A stretch of 9,673 nucleotides of DNA from Hyphomicrobiales bacterium. GTDB lineage: Bacteria > Pseudomonadota > Alphaproteobacteria > Rhizobiales > Aestuariivirgaceae. A model generated the notes under the pieces. The model was not told the origin of the DNA. It did no database searches and worked only from the letters and a program-made list of their open reading frames with translations. This document shows, piece after piece, positions 1-6,943 of this stretch; positions within the stretch are counted from its first letter, which is position 1; every line of letters begins with the position of its first letter. Location: NCBI GenBank assembly GCA_026996935.1, contig JALWJW010000407.1, forward strand, positions 1 through 9,673, given 5' to 3'. A program made the position numbers and the translations under genes.

Positions 1-12
1 ACGCCTTGCCAT
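1..12 (-). CDS. truB: tRNA pseudouridine(55) synthase TruB, first four codons only
   Basis: Only the start of this gene lies in the window. The minus strand reads ATG GCA AGG CGT (Met-Ala-Arg-Arg) and then leaves the left edge. The start lies 6 nt after the rbfA stop, and an AGAAGG Shine-Dalgarno sequence sits within the last rbfA codons. Alphaproteobacterial TruB proteins commonly begin MARR, and truB usually follows rbfA in this operon. TruB makes pseudouridine at position 55 of the tRNA T-arm. The identity rests on gene order and four residues, so it is an inference. Confidence 0.6.
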
Positions 13-18
13 ATTGTC

Positions 19-441
19 TTAACCTTCTGATCCATCTTCCTTTGACATGTCGTCAAAGCTTTTTGCTTCCAGATCACGTTTTACTTGCGGTGAATGCAAC
101 AGGTCATCAATGCGTTTGGCATGATCGGGGGCTGAATCAATCTGAAACCGAATGTCAGGCATAAATTTAAGTGCAATCTGAGGAGCCATCAGTTTGCGGA
201 TATATTTTCTGTTGCGTTTTAATGCGGCAACAAGTTCAGTTTCTTTTGAAAGCTGGAGTGGACGCACATAAATCAAAGCCTGCTTTAGGTCAGGCGACAT
301 AGACACTTCCAAAACGGTGACGCCAATGACCTCAAGCTCCGGGTCATTGGTTTCCCCGCGGGTGAAAATTTGCGATAATGCGTGGCGCAATACCTCACCA
401 ACCCGCAGTTGGCGCTGACTTGGTTCAGATCGTTTTGCCAT
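19..441 (-). CDS. rbfA: 30S ribosome-binding factor A (RbfA)
   Basis: RbfA is a small KH-fold protein that binds the immature 30S subunit near the 5' end of 16S rRNA and helps late maturation and cold adaptation. The 140-aa product has the family layout: an N-terminal QRQLRVGEVLRHALSQI helix, a central VTVLEVSMSPDLKQALIYVR segment carrying the SPDL motif (about residues 41-60), and IRKLMAPQIALKFMPDIRF (about 81-99) before a charged tail. The length is normal for alphaproteobacteria. The ATG is preceded by AGAAG about 5 nt upstream. It lies 23 nt after infB and 6 nt before truB, so it is surely part of the nusA-infB operon and is probably translated together with its neighbours. Confidence 0.96.
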   Translation of the reverse strand: MAKRSEPSQRQLRVGEVLRHALSQIFTRGETNDPELEVIGVTVLEVSMSPDLKQALIYVRPLQLSKETELVAALKRNRKYIRKLMAPQIALKFMPDIRFQIDSAPDHAKRIDDLLHSPQVKRDLEAKSFDDMSKEDGSEG

Positions 442-464
442 TAAGCTTCTCTACGTATAATCTT

Positions 465-3056
465 TTATTTTTCAAGCAGCTCATCAATATTGCGATCAAT
501 GGACTCAACACTGAAACACTCAATAATATCGCCAGGGCGCATGTCCTGATAATTTTCAAAGGCCATGCCGCACTCTTGACCGCCAACAACCTCTTTAACT
601 TCATCTTTAAAGCGTTTGAGAGTTGAAAGTTTGCCTTCGTGAACAACCACGTTATCGCGAATAAGACGAACGCCAGCGCCACGTGCAACCTTGCCTTCTG
701 TCACACGACAACCAGCCACTTTACCCACTTTAGATACGTTAAACACTTCAAGAATTTCAGCATTACCCTGGAAGGTTTCGCGAAGCGTTGGATCAAGCAG
801 ACCAGACATGGCAGCTTTCACATCATCAATGAGATCATAAATCACGTTGTAATAACGAATTTCACGGCCTGTTTGTGTTGCAAGTTCACGGGCTTGTTTA
901 TTGGCGCGAACATTAAAGCCGAAGATGACAGCGTTAGAGGCTTTGGCCAGTTCAATGTCTGACTCATTAATACCGCCTGCCGCGTAGTGAATAACCCGCG
1001 CCACAACTTCATCAGTTGATAATTTTTCAAGAGCCTGAACAATCGCCTCAGCAGAACCCTGCACGTCAGCTTTCAACAAGATGGATACTTCTTTACGATC
1101 AGCCTGTTTCAGCTCATTCATCATTTGCTCAAGGGTGAGGGCCGAAGTGGCAGCCCCGCGTGATTCACGACGTTTGCGAATACGATAATCAGTAATTTCG
1201 CGCGCTCGTGCTTCAGAATCAACAACAACCAGTTGATCGCCAGCTTCTGGCGGACTGTTTAGACCCAGCACTTCAACCGGGCTTGAAGGGCCAGCTTCTG
1301 CAACATGCTCACCTTTATCATTGATAAGCGCGCGCACTTTACCCCAAGCACTGCCAGCAACAATAATATTGCCAATTTTCAAGGTGCCGCGTTGGACAAG
1401 CATGGTGCCGACAGCACCGCGTCCACGATCAAGTTGGGCCTCAACCACCATTCCATCGGCAGGACGGTTTGGATTGGCTTTAAGTTCTAAAATTTCAGCT
1501 TGCAGCAAGATAGCGTCAAGCAACTTGTCAAGGTTGGTGCCTTGTGTTGCAGAAACCTCTACATCAAGCACATCACCGCCGCCCATGCTTTCAACCACGA
1601 TTTCATGTGAAAGCAGTTCGGTGCGAACCCGGTTCGGATCTGCCCCTTCAACGTCAATTTTATTGATGGCAACAATGATCGGTACACCAGCTTCTTTGGC
1701 GTGGTTGATGGCTTCAATTGTTTGCGGCATAACACCGTCATCGGCAGCCACCACCAGAACAACAATATCGGTAGCTTGCGCGCCACGTGCCCGCATAGAA
1801 GTAAAGGCGGCGTGGCCAGGTGTATCAAGGAAGGTCACAATGCCTTTACCTGTGTCAACCTGATATGCCCCAATGTGTTGGGTGATACCGCCTGCTTCAC
1901 CAGAAACAACGTTTTCTTTACGAAGGGCATCAAGCAATGATGTTTTACCATGATCAACATGGCCCATAACCGTCACAACAGGCGCGCGCGGCACCATATC
2001 GGCTTCATCATCTTCATCGCCAAGAATGCCTTCTTCAACGTCAGATTCTGAAACGCGTTTAACCGTGTGGCCAAATTCTTCTGCAATCAATTGGGCAGTA
2101 TCAGAGTCAATAATGTCGTTAATTTGCATCATTTGACCTTGTTTCATCAGTTCCTTGATGATGTCGACCGCCCGTTCGGCCATTCTGTTGGCCAACTCCT
2201 GAATGGTAATAACCTCAGGGATAATAACTTCACGTGACCTTTTTTCCGCAGGTGCATCACTAATGCCGGCTGCTTGTTTCTTTTGGCGCTGCATACGGCG
2301 TTTGAAAGCGGCAACTGAGCGTTTGCGTTCTTGGTCACCTGCCAGTGCGTTGCCAATTGTCAGCTTACCTCGACGACGCTCATTGCCGCCACGCGCAGGA
2401 CGTGTTGGTTGCTGGGCCGGTTTGTTTTCTTTTTTGGGCTTGCGTGTTTTTGTATCTGCAACATCTTTGGTTGGTGCTGCTTCTTGCACGCTTTGAGTGG
2501 CCGTTTTAACTTTTTTATCTTCAATCGCTTTTTTGCGGGCGTTTTCTTGAGCAATGCGCGCCTCTTCGGCTTCGCGAATAGCTTTGGCCTGGGCTTCTTC
2601 AGCCGCTTTGACTGCCGCGAGCTCTTCCTGGCGTTTACGTTCAGCCTCTTCCTCGACAGCACGCGCCTTGGCCCCGGCTAAAGCACGTTCACGTGCTTCT
2701 TGCTCACGCGCTGAAAGTTTTCCAACTTTGGCGCCAGGCTTAGGTACAGCTTTTTTAGGTGCAGCAGTTTTCTTTTCAACAACCAAAGGTTTTGGTGCTT
2801 TGGATGTACTTGCAGGTTTTGCCGACGCTGGTGTTGCAGATGGTGTGGCCCCTGGCTTTGCCCCCGGTGCTCCAAGAATGCGTTTACGTTTGGTTTCAAC
2901 AACAACCGTTTTGGACCGACCGTGAGAAAAATTCTGTCGGACACGGCTTTGTTCAACAGTAGTACGGCTGACAGAAAGTGTACGACCACCTTTTGCGTTG
3001 TCTTTTGTACTCGCTGTTGAGTTGTCTTTGTTATCTTTGTCGTTCGTGTCGTTCAT
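465..3056 (-). CDS. infB: Translation initiation factor IF-2
   Basis: IF-2 is the GTPase that brings initiator fMet-tRNA to the 30S subunit and promotes subunit joining. The 863-aa protein has a long, low-complexity N-terminal region. Residues 26-58 hold the alphaproteobacterial block with VRQNFSHGRSKTVVVE, and residues 115-180 form a highly charged Ala/Glu/Lys/Arg probable coiled coil. The IF-2N domain lies at about 283-335. The G domain follows with G1 GHVDHGKT (365-372), GGITQHIG (389-396), G3 DTPGH (411-415), G4 NKID (465-468) and the SAT G5 (502-504). Domains II, III and IV run to the C terminus. All GTP-binding motifs are intact. The ATG is 25 nt downstream of the ylxR-L7Ae stop, with no strong Shine-Dalgarno sequence visible, which fits coupled translation. 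Shorter internal-start isoforms are known for E. coli infB; I could not establish one here. Confidence 0.98.
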   Translation of the reverse strand: MNDTNDKDNKDNSTASTKDNAKGGRTLSVSRTTVEQSRVRQNFSHGRSKTVVVETKRKRILGAPGAKPGATPSATPASAKPASTSKAPKPLVVEKKTAAPKKAVPKPGAKVGKLSAREQEARERALAGAKARAVEEEAERKRQEELAAVKAAEEAQAKAIREAEEARIAQENARKKAIEDKKVKTATQSVQEAAPTKDVADTKTRKPKKENKPAQQPTRPARGGNERRRGKLTIGNALAGDQERKRSVAAFKRRMQRQKKQAAGISDAPAEKRSREVIIPEVITIQELANRMAERAVDIIKELMKQGQMMQINDIIDSDTAQLIAEEFGHTVKRVSESDVEEGILGDEDDEADMVPRAPVVTVMGHVDHGKTSLLDALRKENVVSGEAGGITQHIGAYQVDTGKGIVTFLDTPGHAAFTSMRARGAQATDIVVLVVAADDGVMPQTIEAINHAKEAGVPIIVAINKIDVEGADPNRVRTELLSHEIVVESMGGGDVLDVEVSATQGTNLDKLLDAILLQAEILELKANPNRPADGMVVEAQLDRGRGAVGTMLVQRGTLKIGNIIVAGSAWGKVRALINDKGEHVAEAGPSSPVEVLGLNSPPEAGDQLVVVDSEARAREITDYRIRKRRESRGAATSALTLEQMMNELKQADRKEVSILLKADVQGSAEAIVQALEKLSTDEVVARVIHYAAGGINESDIELAKASNAVIFGFNVRANKQARELATQTGREIRYYNVIYDLIDDVKAAMSGLLDPTLRETFQGNAEILEVFNVSKVGKVAGCRVTEGKVARGAGVRLIRDNVVVHEGKLSTLKRFKDEVKEVVGGQECGMAFENYQDMRPGDIIECFSVESIDRNIDELLEK

Positions 3057-3081
3057 AGTTTTTTTGTACCAGTTTCGCCAA

Positions 3082-3651
3082 TTAGGAGCGGTATTTTATC
3101 AATTTCATCGTCGATGCAAGGACGTTGTTTGCCATTGTACCTCGCGTTATAGCAGCATGTATCACATTTGTACCGCCAAAAGCCATACTCATTTGCTTAC
3201 AAGAAAAAACTTTGATTACATGATCGCGCTGACCAATGTGTAAAAATTTTCTTTTCAGCTTTTCCTGCCCGTCTGTCGCCCCGTCATTTGCTTGTAATAA
3301 CAGTGCAACATTGTTTTTGTTCAATGCTGTTGCGACTTTGTCAAAGCCCGTTATAACAGCACCTGTTTTTTTTGCCAAAGACAGATAATTCAAACACCTG
3401 TCTTCAAATAAACCTTCGATAATATCAGGCAAATCCTTATTGACCTGACATTTTGTTTTAAAGGCGCGCGGAAACAGCTTTTTGTCAATTGCCTGCACAA
3501 TAAAACTTTTCTTTGCTGTTACCCAGACACCCCGTCCAGGCAACTTTCCTTTTAAATCAGCAACCACTTGTTGATCTGGTCCCAAAACAAAACGCAAAAG
3601 ATGTGAAGTATCGAGTGTTTCTTGCTTCACAATACATTTTCGTTCCACCAT
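3082..3651 (-). CDS. YlxR/RnpM-family RNA-binding protein fused to an L7Ae-like domain
   Basis: This 189-aa protein sits between nusA and infB, the standard place of ylxR (DUF448, COG2740). Residues 1 to about 80 are the YlxR domain, with RKCIV near the start, LLRFVLGPDQQVVADLKGKLPGRGVWVT (about 18-46) and the KKLFPRAFK block (about 57-65). Residues of about 95-185 resemble an L7Ae/L30e/Gadd45 RNA-binding fold, with LSLAKKTGAVITGFDKV, a stretch like VALLLQANDGA and a GTNVIHAAI segment near the end. YlxR of Bacillus subtilis binds RNase P RNA and has been renamed RnpM; whether the alphaproteobacterial fusion does the same is not shown by sequence. The ATG at 3651 starts just before the conserved RKCIV, and no in-frame extension is needed. 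It is spaced 36 nt from nusA and 25 nt from infB. Confidence 0.9.
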   Translation of the reverse strand: MVERKCIVKQETLDTSHLLRFVLGPDQQVVADLKGKLPGRGVWVTAKKSFIVQAIDKKLFPRAFKTKCQVNKDLPDIIEGLFEDRCLNYLSLAKKTGAVITGFDKVATALNKNNVALLLQANDGATDGQEKLKRKFLHIGQRDHVIKVFSCKQMSMAFGGTNVIHAAITRGTMANNVLASTMKLIKYRS

Positions 3652-3687
3652 TTTGGCACCAAATCACTTTATTATTAAGTCCAATAC

Positions 3688-5328
3688 TCAAATTTTGTCT
3701 TTGCTTGTTTCATCGTCTGGGTTGTTTTCGTCCACGTCACTATCTGTTTCTTCATTTAACTCTTCTTCGGGAGCCTCTTCAATCCAGCCCGCTTTAATGC
3801 GCGCTGCCATGATCATGGCTTCTGCCTGAGCGGCTGAAATATTGAGTTTGGAAAGCGCCCCATCATGATGCACAACTTCACCGTCTTCGCGCTCGCTCCA
3901 ACCAATAAGGTCATCTGTAGCACAACCGGCAAAATCTTCCATGGTGCGAATATTATCCTCACCCAGAGCCACCATAACTTCAGGGGTTATCCCATCAATT
4001 TCAAGTAATCCGTCCTCAACACCAAGGGCTTTACGTTTTTCATCAAGCTCTTTTGCATTGCGTTCAATGAACTCTTTTGCCCGTGTTTGCAATTCAATTG
4101 CGGTATCTTCATCAAGGCCTTCAATAGAAGAAATCTCAATCGGGTCAACATAGGCGACCTCTTCAACCTGCTCAAAACCTTCAGATGCTAATAATTGAGC
4201 CAGCATCTCATCCACATCAAGCGCATTCATAAAGCGTTCGGTACGGGTAATGAAGTCTTTGTTGCGACGATCTGATTCGTCGGTTTCGGTCATAATGTCG
4301 ATGTCCCAACCGGTAAGTTGAGAAGCAAGACGAACATTTTGGCCACGGCGACCAATGGCTAAAGATAATTGCTCATCAGGCACCACAACTTCAATGCGTT
4401 TAGTATCTTCATCCATCACAACTTTAGACACTTCAGCCGGAGCCAGAGCATTAACGATAAAGCTGGCCGCATCATCGGTCCAGGGAATGATATCGATTTT
4501 TTCACCCTGCAACTCATTAACAACAGCTTGCACACGACTGCCGCGCATACCCACACAAGCCCCGACCGGATCAACAGATGAATCTTTTGAAATCACTGAG
4601 ATTTTGGCTCGGCTACCAGGGTCACGTGCCACTGAAATAACCTCAACCACACCGTCATAAATTTCAGGCACTTCTTGACCAAACAGTTTGGCCATGAACT
4701 CTGGCCGCGCCCGTGAAAGGAAAACCTGTGGACCACGGGCTTCTTCACGCACATCATAAAGATAAGCACGAATGCGATCACCAGTGCGGAAATTTTCGCG
4801 CGGCAGGCTTTCATCGCGGCGCACAATGGCTTCACCACGGCCAAGGTCAACAATCACATTGCCATATTCAACCCGTTTAACCGTACCATTAATGATTTCA
4901 CCAATGCGGCCTTTATATTCTTCATATTGACGCTCACGTTCGGCATCACGCACTTTTTGCACAATTACCTGCTTGGCATTTTGTGCTGCAATACGACCAA
5001 AATCAATCGGGGGAAGTGGTTCTGAAATTGAATCGCCAACTTTTGCTTCACTGTTAATGTGCAAGGCATCTTCTAACAGAATTTCTGTTGCATCATTTTC
5101 AACTTCTTCAACAATCTCTAAATTGCGTCGTAGAGAAATTTCACCTGTTTTAGGATCGATGCTGGCTCGAATGTCATTTTCAACACCATAACGAGATTTA
5201 GCTGCCCGTTGTATCGCTTCAGCCATTGCTGACAGGACAAGGCCTTTATCGATGGATTTTTCACGAGCCACAGCTTCTGCAATTTGCAATAGTTCCAGCC
5301 GGTTAGCACTTACACCCGTATCAGACAT
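3688..5328 (-). CDS. nusA: Transcription termination/antitermination protein NusA
   Basis: NusA binds RNA polymerase and nascent RNA and controls pausing, intrinsic termination and antitermination. The 546-aa product has all expected domains: an RNA-polymerase-binding N-terminal domain (about 1-125), an S1 domain starting near GEIINGTVKRVEYGNVIVDLG (about 143-163), KH1 with VGMRGSR (about 259-265), KH2 with LAIGRRGQNVRLASQL (about 323-338), then a C-terminal region of helix-hairpin-helix repeats such as SSIEGLDEDTA and LEIDGITPEV. It ends in an acidic tail from about residue 518, rich in Glu and Asp. I chose ATG at 5328: GGAG at 5336-5339 is 7 nt upstream, while a TTG two codons earlier (5334) would lie only 1 nt from it. 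It is 48 nt after rimP. In many bacteria NusA regulates its own operon; no such site is recognised here. Confidence 0.97.
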   Translation of the reverse strand: MSDTGVSANRLELLQIAEAVAREKSIDKGLVLSAMAEAIQRAAKSRYGVENDIRASIDPKTGEISLRRNLEIVEEVENDATEILLEDALHINSEAKVGDSISEPLPPIDFGRIAAQNAKQVIVQKVRDAERERQYEEYKGRIGEIINGTVKRVEYGNVIVDLGRGEAIVRRDESLPRENFRTGDRIRAYLYDVREEARGPQVFLSRARPEFMAKLFGQEVPEIYDGVVEVISVARDPGSRAKISVISKDSSVDPVGACVGMRGSRVQAVVNELQGEKIDIIPWTDDAASFIVNALAPAEVSKVVMDEDTKRIEVVVPDEQLSLAIGRRGQNVRLASQLTGWDIDIMTETDESDRRNKDFITRTERFMNALDVDEMLAQLLASEGFEQVEEVAYVDPIEISSIEGLDEDTAIELQTRAKEFIERNAKELDEKRKALGVEDGLLEIDGITPEVMVALGEDNIRTMEDFAGCATDDLIGWSEREDGEVVHHDGALSKLNISAAQAEAMIMAARIKAGWIEEAPEEELNEETDSDVDENNPDDETSKDKI

Positions 5329-5335
5329 ACTCAAT

Positions 5336-5339
5336 CTCC
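5336..5339 (-). promoter_or_regulatory. Ribosome binding site of nusA (decides the start)
   Basis: The minus strand reads GGAG here, 7 nt before ATG at 5328. Because it almost touches the in-frame TTG at 5334, it favours the ATG and a 546-aa protein. Confidence 0.75.
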
Positions 5340-5376
5340 GTTTTCGTCTTTTAAATTCGTTTATAATATCTCGAAA

Positions 5377-5985
5377 TCAATCGGTATCTATTTCACTGCC
5401 ATCACCGAAACTGCCACTATCTTTTGATGGATTGGCAGCAGCTTCTTCGTTTTTTTTACGTGTTTTTTCAAACAATTCATCGGTCATAATCAGTTTGGCA
5501 TCAGAAATTTTGTTAAATGGTAAACCGATTAAAATATCGTCTTGCGCGCCATCTTGTGACTTAACAAAAATTCGTACTTCACCATCCAGAAAGCCTTCCA
5601 ACTTACCTTTAAAGCGGCGGCGGTCTGCAAGCGGTTCGCTAAGTTCAACTTTTGCTTCATACCCGGCCCAACGTTCAAAATCTTGTGGCCGCACAAGAGG
5701 GCGATCAATGCCGGGGGAAGAAATTTCAAGATTGTACTTGCTCGAAATAGGGTCTTCCACATCCATTACCGGCGATAATGCCCGGCTGATCGCCACGCAA
5801 TCATCAATGGTTAAAGTACCATCGGCACGTTCGGCCATGATCTGAACCTGGCTGTTGCCTTTGCCCAAAAACCGCACACGCACCAGTCGAAAGCCAAGAT
5901 CTTCCAAAACAGGTTCGGCCAGTTGCGCAATTGTCAATGCCGCCCCTGTTTCGCGTACCAGGCGTTTTTCCAAATCGTCACTCAA
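5377..5985 (-). CDS. rimP: Ribosome maturation factor RimP, TTG start
   Basis: RimP binds the 30S subunit early in assembly and is needed for correct incorporation of proteins such as S12. The roughly 202-aa protein shows the family motifs: LAEPVLEDLGFRLVRVRF (about 22-39), QVQIMAERADGTLTIDDCVAISR (about 47-69), then VEDPISSKYNLEISSPGIDRPL (about 76-97), the most conserved part of RimP. The C-terminal Sm-like domain follows, and the last 35 residues are charged and probably disordered. The start is TTG at 5985: a TGA in the same frame lies at 6004-6006, no ATG or GTG lies between, and AAAGG is 10 nt upstream. It is the first gene of the nusA-infB operon, behind a promoter with a perfect TATAAT. 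Confidence 0.95.
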   Translation of the reverse strand: MSDDLEKRLVRETGAALTIAQLAEPVLEDLGFRLVRVRFLGKGNSQVQIMAERADGTLTIDDCVAISRALSPVMDVEDPISSKYNLEISSPGIDRPLVRPQDFERWAGYEAKVELSEPLADRRRFKGKLEGFLDGEVRIFVKSQDGAQDDILIGLPFNKISDAKLIMTDELFEKTRKKNEEAAANPSKDSGSFGDGSEIDTD

Positions 5986-5995
5986 TAGTTTAGTG

Positions 5996-6000
5996 CCTTT
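5996..6000 (-). promoter_or_regulatory. Ribosome binding site of rimP, supporting a TTG start
   Basis: AAAGG on the minus strand, 10 nt before the TTG at 5985. The spacing is on the long side. No better start codon exists between the upstream in-frame stop at 6004-6006 and the conserved RimP domain. Confidence 0.55.
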
Positions 6001-6013
6001 GTCTCAATATCAA

Positions 6014-6043
6014 ATTATATCGTTCCGTTGTCTTTGGGTTTAA
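6014..6043 (-). promoter_or_regulatory. Probable promoter of the rimP-nusA-infB operon
   Basis: The minus strand has TATAAT at 6019-6014, a perfect match to the -10 consensus, with TTAAAC at 6043-6038 as a weak -35 candidate 18 nt upstream. It lies just after the terminator at 6066-6094 and would start transcription near 6007, giving a leader of only about 20 nt before the rimP TTG. The call rests on the -10 match and position; the -35 matches only 3 of 6 bases. Confidence 0.55.
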
Positions 6044-6065
6044 GGACAGGCCAGATTTAAGCAAC

Positions 6066-6094
6066 AAAAAAAGCGGGACCCGTTGGGACCCACT
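6066..6094 (-). terminator. Intrinsic terminator after trmB (or after a small RNA)
   Basis: On the minus strand a GC-rich hairpin is followed by seven T. The outer stem pairs AGTGGG (6094-6089) with CCCGCT (6077-6072), including one G-U pair. After a U-U mismatch the inner stem pairs CCC with GGG around the loop AAC (6084-6082). The T run is 6072-6066. This is the only strong intrinsic terminator in the window, and it separates the metK-trmB unit from the rimP operon. Confidence 0.88.
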
Positions 6095-6148
6095 CTCAAA
6101 TTGCCTTTTGGCCATCTGAACACTCAGACTATGAGAACGAAAATTACT
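6066..6148 (-). ncRNA. Candidate small structured RNA between trmB and rimP
   Basis: This is a hypothesis from structure only. A promoter-like element at 6155-6182 is followed, about 80 nt later, by the strong terminator at 6066-6094. Between them the minus strand can form a closed two-hairpin element. TCTCA (6136-6132) pairs with TGAGA (6098-6094), enclosing TCTGA-GTGT-TCAGA (6128-6115) and GCC-AAAA-GGC (6112-6103). The outer stem shares base 6094 with the terminator. No similarity to tRNA, 4.5S, 6S or tmRNA was recognised. The alternative is a structured 3' untranslated region of trmB, whose stop lies 100 bp upstream of this stretch. Confidence 0.35.
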
Positions 6149-6154
6149 AAAGCC

Positions 6155-6182
6155 CTTATACACCCTTTTATAAAAACTGCAA
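6155..6182 (-). promoter_or_regulatory. Promoter-like element downstream of trmB
   Basis: The minus strand has TTGCAG (6182-6177), 16 nt, then TATAAG (6160-6155). The -10 matches five of six consensus bases and the -35 three of six. Transcription would start near 6148. It could drive a small RNA that ends at the terminator; an AT-rich sequence like this can also match by chance. Confidence 0.35.
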
Positions 6183-6248
6183 GTAAAACTGGTGATGGCC
6201 ATATGCTTTCGTTTTATCAAGATTTCAGCATTTGTATTATGGCCGGTT

Positions 6249-6932
6249 TTAAGAGCGATAAAAGCTGATGTAATTTGGTTTGCGTCCTTCGCGTTTTGCT
6301 TTGCGCTCATAACGTGTTTCACACCAGTCATCAGGGGCGCAGGCCCAATCATCATGGCACTGCCCGCTAAAAGTAAAGCCACCGTGTTGATAAATGTTTT
6401 TAACCGTCCATTTAACGTAATCGTCAATATCACTGGCAAATCTAAACACCCCACCCGGTTTAATGATGCGATGGAAATGAGCGATTGATTCGGGGTTTAC
6501 AAACCGCCGCTTGTTATGGCGGGTTTTGTGCCAGGGGTCAGGATACAAAAGAAACAGTCGATCTAAACAGTGATCAGGCAGATTTGGCAAAAGCATCCGC
6601 GCATCATCATCAAGAACTTTCACATTGGTGAGCTTTTTATCATGGGCCACACTAATAAATTTTGCCACCCCGTTCACAAATGGCTCAACACCAATAAATT
6701 GTTTATCAGGATTGTTCTCAGCCTGATAAGCCAAGTGTTCGCCACCACCAAAACCAATTTCAAGCCAAAGTTCTTTGGTGGGATCAAGACCTTCAAGCGG
6801 TTGTTCGACATTCAATCTGATGGAGGGTAAATAATTCTCCATCAGATCACTTTGTCGATCACTTAACGGCATGCCTTTGCGACGACCATAAAATTTAAAA
6901 CCGCCATCAGGGCGTTGTGTTTCTTGTTTCAT
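6249..6932 (-). CDS. trmB: tRNA (guanine-N7-)-methyltransferase TrmB
   Basis: TrmB uses S-adenosylmethionine to methylate N7 of G46 in the tRNA variable loop. The 227-aa protein begins with the alphaproteobacterial FYGRRKG motif (14-20). Its Rossmann-fold SAM-binding motif is LEIGFGGGEHL (57-67), with an acidic residue at GVEPF (81-85). The catalytic loop reads YPDPWHKTRHNKRR (130-143), with His where most relatives have Pro in DPWPK. The C-terminal tRNA-binding signature TRYERKA is at 206-212. The ATG lies 11 nt after the metK stop with no clear Shine-Dalgarno sequence, suggesting translation coupled to metK. Placement next to the SAM synthetase gene links a SAM user with its supplier, though this may only reflect ancestral order. 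The gene ends about 155 bp before a terminator. Confidence 0.96.
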   Translation of the reverse strand: MKQETQRPDGGFKFYGRRKGMPLSDRQSDLMENYLPSIRLNVEQPLEGLDPTKELWLEIGFGGGEHLAYQAENNPDKQFIGVEPFVNGVAKFISVAHDKKLTNVKVLDDDARMLLPNLPDHCLDRLFLLYPDPWHKTRHNKRRFVNPESIAHFHRIIKPGGVFRFASDIDDYVKWTVKNIYQHGGFTFSGQCHDDWACAPDDWCETRYERKAKREGRKPNYISFYRS

Positions 6933-6943
6933 GGTCGTTGATA

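Noticed and set aside
2203..2925. Plus-strand open frames of 97-123 codons opposite the infB N-terminal region
   Set aside because: They mirror the Ala/Lys/Glu-rich low-complexity part of IF-2, whose biased codons leave the opposite strand open. Their low-complexity Ala/Ser or Phe/Leu composition is what such shadows give.
5252..5845. A 197-codon plus-strand open frame opposite the nusA start and rimP
   Set aside because: It covers two well-supported minus-strand genes and the gap between them, is Ser/Leu-rich and matches no known family.
5990..6454. A 154-codon minus-strand open frame overlapping the end of trmB and running into the trmB-rimP gap
   Set aside because: It overlaps trmB in another frame, crosses the intrinsic terminator hairpin and its T run, and has no Shine-Dalgarno sequence or recognisable domain.
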